Below, in pieces: positions 51,309 through 60,178 of a stretch of DNA of 64,000 nt. Source of the DNA: Bacillota bacterium (GTDB taxonomy: Bacteria > Bacillota > Clostridia > Christensenellales > SZUA-584); assembly GCA_023410595.1 (NCBI GenBank), contig JAEYPO010000034.1:62001-126000 (forward strand), in the 5' to 3' direction. The notes below the pieces were generated by a model. The model saw only the letters and a list, made by a program, of their open reading frames with translations, made no database searches and had not been told where the DNA came from. Position 1 is the first letter of the stretch; each line of letters starts with the position of its first letter. The translations under genes were made by a program, and so were the position numbers.

Positions 51309-53833
51309 ACGAGCGTTTGCGTGCTTATATCTGAATATATCTCCATCGCTGTTTCGGCTACGTGGATGACATGCGATAACCGGCTTTCCAAGAGCTCTTT
51401 AAACGCGTTTTCCTTGCCAAGCACTCTTTGAGGATTAAACACGACGTCTTCCTGGCCTTCAAATATGGCCACATAGAATATGTCCGCTTCCACAAGGTCC
51501 TGGAAGAAATGGCTTCCGAACGACAGATCGGGGCTTAAACCCGCTTCCGCCGACGCCATCTCGCAGATCACGGACATGTTGCACAGCTCCGAAAAATGCA
51601 GCGGCACGCCGAGCGACGGCGTCGTCGTCCCCCACCTGCCCGGCCCCAAAAGCATTACGTTCCTGCCTTTGAGGGCGCTGTTAAGCTTTCCTATCTGCCT
51701 TGCGACAGAATATTTTTCCTGTTCGCTGAGCGCAAGGTATTCTTTAGCTTTTACATATATCACATATTCTATCGGCAGCCGTATGTTACCGCCCATGAAA
51801 TTGCCCTTCTGCGAAAAAAAGCAGTCGTTTGCATCAGCAAACTTTGGTATTTTAATTGACCTGCCCAGCCCGCGCGTCTGCAGCGGGCGGCACTGCAGCA
51901 GGTTTATTATAAAATCGTCTTTTCCTGTGAAATTCGCCGTAAATTCTATGTCTACGGGATAGTCGTATACCTTTGACAGCAGCGCAAGCATATCCTTCAT
52001 AATTCGCGGGAACTGCGTTTCGGTAAGCAGCTTTTTAAAATCAAAAACATACTGTGTCTTTATATCCTTATACCCCATATCGCTGAGCCTTCTGAAATTA
52101 TTGTAATCAACGCTTGCGAACAGACTTTTGTCAGCTTTTATGTCCTGGACTATCACTTCGTCAAGGCTTCTGCTCGTCAAAGCGTTCTCTTTCAGCGACA
52201 AGAGGTCTGCGCCGTGCTGCGAATATTTCATCTGGTCTTCGATATTCATAGGCGGCAGGCTCTCAGGATCGTCAAGGCACACTATGCGCGCGTAATCTCC
52301 CGCCGTTCTGTCCACCGCGCGCGTGCCCAGCCCGAACACGAGCCGCAGCATGCCCGCGTCCGCGTCCAGCGTCTTGTTCCATACGTAGAGATTCTTCGAA
52401 TTGCCCACGCCCGCGATATGCGGATAAAAGTACTCGTTGTGCTGGTCTCCCGAAACGCGCTGCACGAGTATTGCCATCTGCTCGTCATGCTCAAACAGCC
52501 CTCTGTGCATCCTGTACGAGAGCGCGTCGTCGCTCATCGTGCTCGCGTATACCGTGCGGACCGCATCCTCGAACGCTTTGTAGCGCTCCTCGGGCGTGCC
52601 CTGATTCGCGCAGAAAACGCTTTCGTATTTGCCCGCGAACGCGTTGCCGAAGTTGTCCTCTAGCAGCGAACTGGAACGCACGATTATAGGCGACTGTCCG
52701 AAATGCCCCAGCATCTGCACGAACTGCTCGCGTATATTGGCGGAAAATCTGCCGCCCAGCAGCTTCTCCTTAAGTTCGTGAGCGTACGCGTAATACCCTT
52801 CTTTCGTCTTCTGCATAGTGCGCAGCTTCCACCATCCGTTTTCCACGATATACGTGTAAAAAACATCAGAGCCTATATAGTAAGAATCGTGGGGCTCCAT
52901 ATAATTTGATATGTGTTTGCCTTCCCGCTCGAGTATCTTTCGCGCTAAGAGCATGCCCACGCTTTTCCCGCCGATAAATCCGGTGCCCACCTCGCGCGAC
53001 GCTATGGCCGTTATGTCCGCCAGCGTAAAATACCTGCCGCACAGCTCGAACATCCTTGATTCCCTGCCAATGAGCATATGCATCAGAAGATTTTTCATCT
53101 GCTCCTGCTCTTCCGCGGGCAGCCGCAAGGCGTCTTTCGCTCTTCCCAATACTACCGTCCAGTAGTCAAGCTGCTCGCCTCCCCGTTGTATGCTGGAAAA
53201 CAGCTCCGCAACCTCTGAGCTTGCCGTTATGCTTATCGCCTCCTGTCCATCTATGAGGTGAGGGAAAAACATCGTAGGCGAATAGCGCTGCCATACCTTG
53301 AGCGGATGGATATACAGCCTGCCTTTTACCGTGTAAAGGTCGAGCAGCAGCTGCGTCGTATCGCGTATACGGGCTATCGTGCTGTTCGTGTGCGCATTAC
53401 GTATTATGGAAAAATACGCTACAGTGTCGAGCTCATAGAGGTACGGGCATGTTACCTTAAAAAAATTCCCTATCATCAAATCGGAATACCAGTATTTCAG
53501 CAGGTCTGTCAGACAGTCGAACACGTAGAACGCCTTTTTGCCCACATGGCTTACTATGTTGTGTATCTCGGTAGCAAAGCTCTCAAAGCCACGGCTGGCG
53601 TCGACACAATAAACCTCCGCGCTGTATTCCTCAAGCAGCGGCTCGTGATCCCCGAAGCGCACGTAAATAAGCCTTCGTCCCTCCATTTTCGCCTGCCCGG
53701 CGTACGAAAGCGCCATGCTGCGGTAATCGGCCACCGAATCGACCTGCCAGACGACGTTATCGCCCAGGCGAAGGTTGTCTATCACCTCGTCAAAGCCTTT
53801 AAGCCCCGTGCTTGCCCTGTCCTGCATTTCCAT
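51299..53833 (-). CDS. KaiC-like / PEP-synthase ATP-grasp hybrid protein
   Basis: An 844-residue protein. The first 230 residues resemble a KaiC/RecA fold (GLKGFDEVIDNLRLGDNVVWQVD ... RRLIYVRFGDHE ... KAFYVFDCLTDLL) but the Walker A lysine loop is missing. Residues about 270-690 form a PEP-synthase/PPDK-type ATP-grasp domain (GFIGGKSVGMLLARKIL, PIIVRSSSLLEDNFGNAFAGKYESVF, VFGLGTRAVDRTAGDY). The phosphohistidine swivel domain and PEP barrel are absent, so it cannot be a normal PEP synthase. Similar proteins in Clostridia are named only as PEP/pyruvate-binding proteins. ATG at 53833 with GGAGG 6 bases upstream. Confidence 0.85.
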   Translation of the reverse strand: MEMQDRASTGLKGFDEVIDNLRLGDNVVWQVDSVADYRSMALSYAGQAKMEGRRLIYVRFGDHEPLLEEYSAEVYCVDASRGFESFATEIHNIVSHVGKKAFYVFDCLTDLLKYWYSDLMIGNFFKVTCPYLYELDTVAYFSIIRNAHTNSTIARIRDTTQLLLDLYTVKGRLYIHPLKVWQRYSPTMFFPHLIDGQEAISITASSEVAELFSSIQRGGEQLDYWTVVLGRAKDALRLPAEEQEQMKNLLMHMLIGRESRMFELCGRYFTLADITAIASREVGTGFIGGKSVGMLLARKILEREGKHISNYMEPHDSYYIGSDVFYTYIVENGWWKLRTMQKTKEGYYAYAHELKEKLLGGRFSANIREQFVQMLGHFGQSPIIVRSSSLLEDNFGNAFAGKYESVFCANQGTPEERYKAFEDAVRTVYASTMSDDALSYRMHRGLFEHDEQMAILVQRVSGDQHNEYFYPHIAGVGNSKNLYVWNKTLDADAGMLRLVFGLGTRAVDRTAGDYARIVCLDDPESLPPMNIEDQMKYSQHGADLLSLKENALTSRSLDEVIVQDIKADKSLFASVDYNNFRRLSDMGYKDIKTQYVFDFKKLLTETQFPRIMKDMLALLSKVYDYPVDIEFTANFTGKDDFIINLLQCRPLQTRGLGRSIKIPKFADANDCFFSQKGNFMGGNIRLPIEYVIYVKAKEYLALSEQEKYSVARQIGKLNSALKGRNVMLLGPGRWGTTTPSLGVPLHFSELCNMSVICEMASAEAGLSPDLSFGSHFFQDLVEADIFYVAIFEGQEDVVFNPQRVLGKENAFKELLESRLSHVIHVAETAMEIYSDISTQTLVCI

Positions 53834-53982
53834 AAGACGCCTCCAATATGCTGAGGCCGCGCCGGTCCAAAACGACATTAGCGCCGTGCCTTAGCAGATA
53901 TAATAATACCGTTGACATTACACGGCAATATTCAACACAATCACCTTTAGTAATAATTATAATTATGAATGTATGAATTATA

Positions 53983-54441
53983 TCAGATTATCCCGTATCT
54001 TGACCACAGACCGACGCTGTTCCCCCATATCAGTACCAGCGACTGCCCTTCGGGCGTATTCCAGTCCCGCTCTATGTCGGCGTGGCACTTTTCTCCCTGC
54101 CCCATACGCGTATGATGGCAGAACCTGCATTCAAGCGGCTCGAAGCCCGTATCGTAAAGCTCGCACAGACCGTCTCTTAAGAAGTTGCATCCGAAAGAGG
54201 CGTACTCCTGCAAAGCAAAGTTTTGTTCGCATCCCCGAAACGCCGGAGACAATACGCCAAAATCTAATTCCGGCGACATTTCGAGCATCATGCGGTTTCC
54301 AAGGCCCGCATTAAAGGCTATATGAGCTTCCTCGACGCTCCACCAGCCCGGCCGCGTACAAAAGCTTTTGCATATATCGCAGCTGCAGGGCTGCGATGGC
54401 GGATACTTTTTTAATAGACCCTGCTTTAAATAGCTTCCCAT
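53983..54441 (-). CDS. Cysteine-cluster protein (YkgJ-like)
   Basis: A 152-residue soluble protein with many cysteines: CSCDICKSFC (about residues 19-28), then GCEQNF, GCNFLRDGLC and LECRFCHHTRMGQGEKCH. The pattern suggests a zinc- or iron-sulphur-binding fold of the YkgJ cysteine-cluster type. Tryptophans and a conserved-looking WGNSVGLWSRYGII end complete it. The ATG at 54441 (GGGGCG upstream) is preferred to the longer frame from 54474. It is separate from the upstream DUF2785 gene by 135 bases. The function is unknown. Confidence 0.7.
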   Translation of the reverse strand: MGSYLKQGLLKKYPPSQPCSCDICKSFCTRPGWWSVEEAHIAFNAGLGNRMMLEMSPELDFGVLSPAFRGCEQNFALQEYASFGCNFLRDGLCELYDTGFEPLECRFCHHTRMGQGEKCHADIERDWNTPEGQSLVLIWGNSVGLWSRYGII

Positions 54442-54576
54442 AATAGTCGCCCCACACAAAAAATTAAAAAACAAGACTACTCTTTAGTTGTTTAAATAGT
54501 TTAGTGTTTATCCAGACGATTTACGCTAATATTCCAATTTCATGCTTTATTTTGTTTCACGTGTAACATTTACCAA

Positions 54577-55386
54577 TTAAATATTTCCCAATACGTTAAG
54601 AGCAGCATCTGCAATATATTTCATGCCTCTATCGCCCGCCGCCAAATACAGGCTTCTCAAGAATTTTCTTATATTCTCATGATGCGTGCCCGCAGTATAT
54701 GTATCAATAGAATAAGCGTCGCCAAAGCTGTTTATCCAACGCACTATTTCTTCGCGTCTTAGTACTTCGCGTTCAAAAACGCTCAACGCCGCCGCAGCCA
54801 TTCTTTCGTCTTCTTTATGTATATAAGTATAATAATCGACACACACCTTATCTTTCATAGCCGCGAGTATTTCCAGCAACGCGCTACGCCCGATATACTC
54901 AGATTTTGCGATATCGTCAAGCGCGTCCGCCGCATGGGCGATCGAATGCGCCCAACCCTTCCCCTCCACGTATCCTCTTACATCCTTTTCGAGCTCAAGA
55001 TACCGGATAACGCGTTCTTTTATATCGTTTACCTCCGGTTCCGAAAGAAATCTCTCTTTGCTGTCAATATAAAAAGCGAGCGGAACAATCAGCACTGAAA
55101 ACGTGCGTGTAAAAACCGCGTCCGTGCCATACTCGCCTATCTTATAAAACAAGTGCTCGTAGTCAAGGCAGACGCTGAGCATCTCCCTCATCTGCGCCGT
55201 TGAAATCACGCCGTTTACAGTCCATTTATTTAGCCTTGAATAGATAAGCTCGTCACGCAGTACGTAATCTGCAGAGCCTATATTCCTCATCATTTCCTTA
55301 ATTAATTCGTCTATATCCGCATTTCCCGGCAGGTAATTGTCTGCTTTTATGTCAGACAGCTTTTCTTTTAGTTCATCCGCGTTCAT
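54577..55386 (-). CDS. DUF2785 domain protein
   Basis: A 269-residue, mostly helical protein. The family hallmark VRGYVEGKGWAHSIAHAADALDDIAKS is at about residues 136-162. The length is normal for DUF2785. No enzyme motif or membrane segment is visible. It stands alone between AT-rich spacers. The ATG at 55386 lacks a strong ribosome site. The function is unknown. Confidence 0.82.
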   Translation of the reverse strand: MNADELKEKLSDIKADNYLPGNADIDELIKEMMRNIGSADYVLRDELIYSRLNKWTVNGVISTAQMREMLSVCLDYEHLFYKIGEYGTDAVFTRTFSVLIVPLAFYIDSKERFLSEPEVNDIKERVIRYLELEKDVRGYVEGKGWAHSIAHAADALDDIAKSEYIGRSALLEILAAMKDKVCVDYYTYIHKEDERMAAAALSVFEREVLRREEIVRWINSFGDAYSIDTYTAGTHHENIRKFLRSLYLAAGDRGMKYIADAALNVLGNI

Positions 55387-56004
55387 AGCTTAAAGCTAAC
55401 ATTTGCCTTTCATTTATTCCAGCTCTGCAGCTGAGTGGTATTGCATGCAATGTTTGTGGCATAAAAGAACGCAGCTTTTTTCGCCAATTTGCTTAAAAGC
55501 CTGCATGTATATGATTTATTTACAATGCTGTTATATTATACCTCACTTTATATTAAACGTCTACGTTATATTCCGGTTTCACCCTGAGTAAACAATTTTT
55601 TCAACACATACTAACGTCAACACATAAAAGAGGCAAGCCTTATCCGCCGCGATATTCAACGGCGGCTGCTGTTCGCCGGGCTTATGACCGCTGCTCGCGA
55701 CATACTCGGATATCATCGGTATGGCGCAGGACTGGTTGGCATATTATACCTGAGTGATGCCTGCCCTGATAACTGCCTCGTGCTTTTTAGTCCAGGTGTT
55801 TGTGCCTTCATGTCTTTGGATCATAAATAAATACTGCTCTGATATTATCCGTTATACCGATATTAGCAATATCGATTGCTTTGTGTAATATATGCGGCTT
55901 TTAACTGTGTTCTGACACGCGAAAAGTACGATATAACAAATATGGGCTTTTTAAAAGATAAATCGAAGTAATTTCATGCTGGTTTTACAACGAAGGAGTT
56001 TTTA
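55387..56004. other. AT-rich spacer with a possible gene remnant
   Basis: A 618-base stretch between the DUF2785 and GGDEF-EAL genes. The middle part (55589-55822) keeps a coding-like frame broken by one stop. The rest shows no clear promoter, riboswitch or RNA gene; in particular no c-di-GMP riboswitch motif is seen before the GGDEF-EAL gene. Confidence 0.45.
55589..55822 (-). pseudogene. Possible decayed coding sequence
   Basis: From an ATG at 55822 the frame reads MIQRHEGTNTWTKKHEAV and 8 more residues to a TAA, then continues in the same frame for about 50 more residues (including YVASSGHKPGEQQPPLN) to a TGA at 55589. Composition looks protein-like on both sides of the stop, and no ribosome site is present. 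I do not recognise the family. Confidence 0.25.
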
Positions 56005-57945
56005 ATGCATAAATCATGCGCCCACCTCTTTTTTCCGTCGCTGGTAGAAAAGATACTTAAGAACAGTAACAATGAAGCCTCAATTAAGCATGACAACGTG
56101 ATACTTCTTAGAGTTATATCTATTCTTCTTCTCTTATGCGCGGTTAGCCAGTCTATACTCGGCCCATTGGTATACATGATGCCAACCCCTCAGCTGCTGA
56201 CAGATATCGGCGTATACTTTGCACTCGGCGCTGCCTCCCTTGTGTTGTCTTATTTTAAATCAAGACCAGCGTTGGGTAACTTATTGGTAGCGCTTATATA
56301 TAATTTTGTGTTCTTTTATTCTCTGGTCAGGTTTTACGAATTTATGGGCCCTGTAATGTGGACCTTCGCTTTTATTATAATTCTTATCTCGATCGCGCGG
56401 CTGACAAAAACAATGCTGGTAGTTACCGGTATCACACTTGCCCTTTCTATGATACATCTGCGGTTTTTTTCGAATCTTGTTAATTTTCCAGTAGACGACA
56501 TTTTAACTATAGTAAACTTTTTATTGATTGCGGCAATGTATTTTATTGCCCGCCTTATATACGGAGTAAATATAAGACGCCTTGAGGTGATCGATAACCA
56601 GCTTAATGAACTAAACGCGCAAATTGGCGAGAGGAAAAAAGTCGAAGATGAAAACCTGCGGCTGGCGTTATATGACCACCTCACAGGACTGCCCAACAGA
56701 CTGCTCTTCGCAGAGAATTTAAAGCAGGCTATTCAGCACATGAAAACCGGCAGTCAGAGCCTTTACGTTATGTTTATTGACCTTGATTATTTCAAAAGGG
56801 TAAACGATACTTTAGGACATGCTTCAGGCGATGAACTTATAAAGCAGGCGGGAGACCGTATAAAAGCAACGTTCAGAAGCAGTGATTCCGTTTGCAGAGT
56901 TTCCGGCGACGAATTTGTCGTTATGATCCAAAATGTGAAAAGCGAAAAACAGGTTCTGGATATGGCAAGGCGTGTGCTCGATCAGTTCAATGAGCCTTTT
57001 ATAATTAACACTCGTCGCGTAGTTATCACCTGCAGCATTGGCATTGCTAAGCACAAAAGGAATGGCGAAGATGCAGAAGCTTTGATGAAAAGAGCAGATT
57101 TCGCCATGTACAGAGCAAAAACGGATGGTAAGAACAGATATGTATTGTATTCGTCGGGGCTCGAAAATGACGTAATCGAGGAAATCGAAAAGATAAACGC
57201 TCTTCATGAAGCTTTGACAAACAATGAATTTGTACTGTACTATCAGCCCCAGGTCAACGGGTTGACCAAAGAAATCATAGGGTATGAGGCGCTTATCCGC
57301 TGGAACCATCCTAAGCGCGGTATTATAATGCCTGGCGAGTTCATTCCGGCCGCCGAAAAATCAGGGCTGATAATACCTGTAGGTGAATGGGTAATCAGAA
57401 CAGCATGCAGGCAAAACAAAGCGTGGCAGGATATGGGCCTTTCCAAGGTGCCCGTTTCCGTTAATATCTCGGCGATACAGATAAATAATAATTCTCTCTA
57501 TAATTTGGTGCGAGATGTATTGCATGATACCAAACTGGCTCCTGAATATCTTGAGCTGGAAATCACAGAGTCAACAATAATGAGTGACGATAGAATCCTT
57601 TTTGGCCTTGAGGCTGTCAAGTCTTTGGGCGTCAAGATCGCCATCGATGATTTTGGCACCGGATATTCCGCGATTCAGTATCTGAAAAGCTTCCCCGTTG
57701 ACCGCATTAAAATACCTATGGATTTTGTACATGGCATTAACTTGAACCAAAAGGACGAGTCCATCATCAACGTCATACTGGCTTTAGCCGACAGCCTTAA
57801 TATCGACGTAATAGCCGAAGGCGTTGAAAACGAGAGCCAGTTAAAGTTTTTAAGCGAACGGTCTTGCAGTAATATTCAGGGTTACTTTTTCTATGAACCT
57901 GTGCCGGCAGAGATAATCCCAAAATTCTGCAAACACAAACAGTAA
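56005..57945 (+). CDS. GGDEF-EAL protein (c-di-GMP cyclase/phosphodiesterase)
   Basis: A 646-residue membrane protein. Six or so membrane helices in residues 28-185, a short coiled coil, a GGDEF domain with active site SGDEF (about residues 302-306) and the inhibitory RxxD site RSSD five residues before it, then an EAL domain (YEALIRW, NISAIQ, ELEITES, IDDFGTGYSA, AEGVE, QGYFF). The aspartate that normally follows the catalytic lysine in KID is proline here (IKIP). Both activities are possible. ATG with AAGGAG 6 bases upstream. It stands alone. Confidence 0.93.
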   Translation: MHKSCAHLFFPSLVEKILKNSNNEASIKHDNVILLRVISILLLLCAVSQSILGPLVYMMPTPQLLTDIGVYFALGAASLVLSYFKSRPALGNLLVALIYNFVFFYSLVRFYEFMGPVMWTFAFIIILISIARLTKTMLVVTGITLALSMIHLRFFSNLVNFPVDDILTIVNFLLIAAMYFIARLIYGVNIRRLEVIDNQLNELNAQIGERKKVEDENLRLALYDHLTGLPNRLLFAENLKQAIQHMKTGSQSLYVMFIDLDYFKRVNDTLGHASGDELIKQAGDRIKATFRSSDSVCRVSGDEFVVMIQNVKSEKQVLDMARRVLDQFNEPFIINTRRVVITCSIGIAKHKRNGEDAEALMKRADFAMYRAKTDGKNRYVLYSSGLENDVIEEIEKINALHEALTNNEFVLYYQPQVNGLTKEIIGYEALIRWNHPKRGIIMPGEFIPAAEKSGLIIPVGEWVIRTACRQNKAWQDMGLSKVPVSVNISAIQINNNSLYNLVRDVLHDTKLAPEYLELEITESTIMSDDRILFGLEAVKSLGVKIAIDDFGTGYSAIQYLKSFPVDRIKIPMDFVHGINLNQKDESIINVILALADSLNIDVIAEGVENESQLKFLSERSCSNIQGYFFYEPVPAEIIPKFCKHKQ

Positions 57946-57970
57946 GCCGTCTTTTATATATCGGCTTACT
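57941..57970 (+). terminator. Hairpin after the GGDEF-EAL gene
   Basis: AGTAAGCCG / CGGCTTACT form a perfect 9-bp stem with a 12-base loop; the stop codon TAA lies inside the left arm. The following bases (ATTGTCC) are not a true T run, so termination is likely but not certain. Confidence 0.45.
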
Positions 57971-58030
57971 ATTGTCCGAAAAACTTTCGCCCTTTTAGAA
58001 CCCCCGCTTACTGCCAAAAAAGTTTTGGCT

Positions 58031-58450
58031 TTATGACGGCTGGTGTTCAGCCGGTTTTTCTGTTGCCTCCGGCTGGTAAAGTACCTTTTTAACCTCGATT
58101 TTTGTTACTCCGGACGGTACCTTCCATTCTATGGTGTCCCCCTCGCGGTATCCGAGAACAGCGGTTCCAATAGGCGATAATACCGATATCCTGTTTTCAG
58201 AAACATCGGACTCGTGCGGATATACGAGTGAAATCTCCTCCTCCGCCCCGTCCAGCAACAATAAAACCTTCGAATTCATCGTAATAATATCATGCGGAAG
58301 ATTTTCCTTGCTTACTACGTCGGCACGGTCAAGTTCCGTGATAAGGTCACTCATAAGTTCCTCGTTTTTAATATTATCCTGTATCGCATCATTTATCAGC
58401 TTATACAGCTTTTTCTTATCCGTTTCCGTAATATATATTTTGCGCGACAT
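58031..58450 (-). CDS. rnk: Rnk-like protein (GreA/GreB C-terminal fold)
   Basis: A 139-residue protein. Short N-terminal helical pair (IYITETDKKKLYKLINDAI ... LITELDRADVV) and a C-terminal GreA/GreB-type domain (ITMNSKVLLLL, EISLVYPHESD, ISVLSPIGTAVLGYREGDTIEW, EVKKVLYQPE). This is the Rnk plan: the short coiled coil is too small to reach the polymerase active site as in GreA. Rnk-type proteins bind RNA polymerase and affect nucleotide metabolism. ATG at 58450 with AGGAG. It is very close in sequence to the second half of the GNAT fusion protein at 60179-61102. Downstream of the HAD gene by 17 bases. Confidence 0.85.
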   Translation of the reverse strand: MSRKIYITETDKKKLYKLINDAIQDNIKNEELMSDLITELDRADVVSKENLPHDIITMNSKVLLLLDGAEEEISLVYPHESDVSENRISVLSPIGTAVLGYREGDTIEWKVPSGVTKIEVKKVLYQPEATEKPAEHQPS

Positions 58451-58467
58451 ATTCAATACACTCCTAT

Positions 58468-59295
58468 TCAAAGCTCATATTTTTGTTTTAGATATTTCGC
58501 TACGCCGTCGTTGTCGCAGCTTTCTATAATTCTGTTGGCAATCCTTTTTACCTCAGTTACCGCGTTTTCCGGCGCAAAGCAGAAATCTGCGGCTTTCATC
58601 ATGCCGATATCGCTTAATTTGCTGCCGAAAGCAACTACCTCATCCGGTTTGAGCAACTGTTTTAAATTCTTCAAAGCGTGCGCTTTGTTCGCCTTTGAGT
58701 CGAAAATCTCAAGGCAATAAAGGCCGTTATATATGTTAAGGTACATAACTGATTCAATACCGGCAACTCTGCTTGCTTTATTATATACATGCTGAATCTT
58801 ATTTTTATTCCCTGTCAGGGCGAAATATACAACCTGTCGGTTTTTCGCCGTCCGCGTAAAGCTGTCTACTCTTTTTATCTCTCTGCATTCTTCCTGAGCT
58901 CTTCTGCTTAAATACTGTACGTCATTGCTGTCCGCTTCTGTTTTATAAAATATGCTCAGCGCATTTTTTTCGTAGGAGTACATAAATGCGTTGCATTCCT
59001 CTTCATCAAGAATACCCTCAATCTCCGTTACTTTTTCTGTGTCTATAATTTTAACGTCGACATACTTTTTTTCATTAAAAGAATAAATGCACGCCCCGTT
59101 CATGACAATGCACGGAATATTTAAATTTAAGGCAACCAATTTCTGATCGCAGCCGTAAGCCATCCTTGCCGTAGCTATAGCAAACAGCCCTCCCTGATTG
59201 ATAAATCTATTTATTATATCCGCCGTAAAATTCGTTATCTTTTTATCCGAGTTAAAAAGCGTACCGTCAAGATCGGACACATATACAGTTTTCAT
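58468..59295 (-). CDS. Cof-type HAD hydrolase with altered motif IV
   Basis: A 275-residue HAD-superfamily phosphatase of the Cof type. Motif I DLDGTLF (nucleophile about D8), motif II in IATARM, a C2-type cap, and motif IV FGSKLSDIGMMKAAD. In most Cof enzymes motif IV reads GDxxND; here the first metal-binding aspartate is serine and the asparagine is serine. Metal binding may be weaker or the protein may have another role. ATG at 59295 with GGAGG. Its start lies inside the Gre-like gene upstream (29-base overlap), and Rnk follows, so the three genes form an operon. Confidence 0.87.
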   Translation of the reverse strand: MKTVYVSDLDGTLFNSDKKITNFTADIINRFINQGGLFAIATARMAYGCDQKLVALNLNIPCIVMNGACIYSFNEKKYVDVKIIDTEKVTEIEGILDEEECNAFMYSYEKNALSIFYKTEADSNDVQYLSRRAQEECREIKRVDSFTRTAKNRQVVYFALTGNKNKIQHVYNKASRVAGIESVMYLNIYNGLYCLEIFDSKANKAHALKNLKQLLKPDEVVAFGSKLSDIGMMKAADFCFAPENAVTEVKRIANRIIESCDNDGVAKYLKQKYEL

Positions 59296-59755
59296 CCCTT
59301 CCTCCTTCAATTCTTATTGATCTGATTTTATGCTCCATATAGCCGCTTCCCATATTGACAGTGGCCTTGGCCCCTTCTTCTTTCAGCAATAACTTAAGGC
59401 CCGTTTCCGAAAGGAAGTGTATCTGATGAATGCTTCTGTTCTCATCCCAGGTGTTGTCATATGTCATATGGCAGTAATATACTCTGTTATTGCTATCAGC
59501 AAGAGTAAAGCTGCTGTCCAATACAATAAAAGGTATACTGTTAAGCCGTGTTTCTTTGTCATCGACAACGGTGATCGTTTCAAATAGAGCCTCGACTTTT
59601 CTTATATACTTCTTGAAATAACAATCAATAACGTTTCTCGACGTTATCAATTTGCTGCTTAATAACGTTTCCTGAATACTTTTTAAATTTTCTTCGATGT
59701 ATACTGTCTGCCCTATCAGTCTTTCATATGACGATTTTTGCAGAATAGTCCTCAC
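59267..59755 (-). CDS. Diverged GreA/GreB-fold protein
   Basis: A 162-residue protein. The N-terminal half (about residues 1-80) is helical with a possible short coiled coil. The C-terminal half (VYYCHMTYDNTWDENRSIHQIHFL, ETGLKLLLKEEGAKATVN, EHKIRSIRIEG) follows the layout of the GreA/GreB C-terminal domain (SPIG-LLG-G-I), but the usual SPIG is SETG. GTG start at 59755 with AGGAGG. First gene of the operon with the HAD and Rnk genes, with its own promoter and a hairpin in the leader. The function is unknown; an RNA-polymerase-binding role is an inference. Confidence 0.6.
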   Translation of the reverse strand: MRTILQKSSYERLIGQTVYIEENLKSIQETLLSSKLITSRNVIDCYFKKYIRKVEALFETITVVDDKETRLNSIPFIVLDSSFTLADSNNRVYYCHMTYDNTWDENRSIHQIHFLSETGLKLLLKEEGAKATVNMGSGYMEHKIRSIRIEGGRDENCICVRS

Positions 59756-59821
59756 CGTTTACCTCCTGTAAAATCAAATCATGTAATTGCCTCTTAACTT
59801 AAAAATATCAGCATCATAGGA

Positions 59822-59852
59822 AAAGACACTTCGCAGCACGCGAAATGCCTTT
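59822..59852 (-). terminator. Terminator-like hairpin in the leader of the Gre-like gene
   Basis: On the minus strand GCATTTCGC and GCGAAGTGT form nine pairs (two G-U) around a short loop and are followed by CTTTTCC. It lies between the promoter (59878-59906) and the start codon (59755), so it could attenuate this operon. On the plus strand the same stem is followed by CTTTATTTTT. Confidence 0.4.
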
Positions 59853-59877
59853 ATTTTTATAAATATCCTCACTGAAT

Positions 59878-59906
59878 ATCTTATAGCATTATCTATGATT
59901 TGTCAA
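59878..59906 (-). promoter_or_regulatory. Promoter of the Gre-like/HAD/Rnk operon
   Basis: TTGACA (59901-59906) and TAAGAT (59878-59883) on the minus strand are exactly 17 bases apart, about 123 bases before the GTG start. Confidence 0.65.
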
Positions 59907-60079
59907 TGCTGGATTGTGGTACCATTTAATTGCATCGTTTCTATTTAATATACCCAGTGTTATTTAATTCATGTAATATTTATTTATTATTCCACTATTG
60001 ACCATAAAAAATCTATACCGCTTAATAAACAGTATAGCGTTTGTACTACGTATGAGTCTATCCTTCCTCTTTATGCCGT

Positions 60080-60108
60080 TTGACTGCCGCTCTTTCACCT
60101 GTTATAAT
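60080..60108 (+). promoter_or_regulatory. Promoter of the GNAT-Rnk gene
   Basis: TTGACT (60080-60085) and TATAAT (60103-60108) with a 17-base spacer, near-consensus, 70 bases before the ATG. Confidence 0.82.
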
Positions 60109-60178
60109 CGGCATATAAAAAGAACCGTCATAGTATCTATGGAAGGCTTTTATTTCTTACGTAAGGATGTAGTAAAAA

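Noticed and set aside
51092..51334. 80-residue frame on the plus strand
   Set aside because: No ribosome site, biased composition, and antisense to the end of the large gene and the small zinc-finger frame.
55850..56004. c-di-GMP riboswitch before the GGDEF-EAL gene
   Set aside because: The conserved GEMM motifs are not present in the leader.
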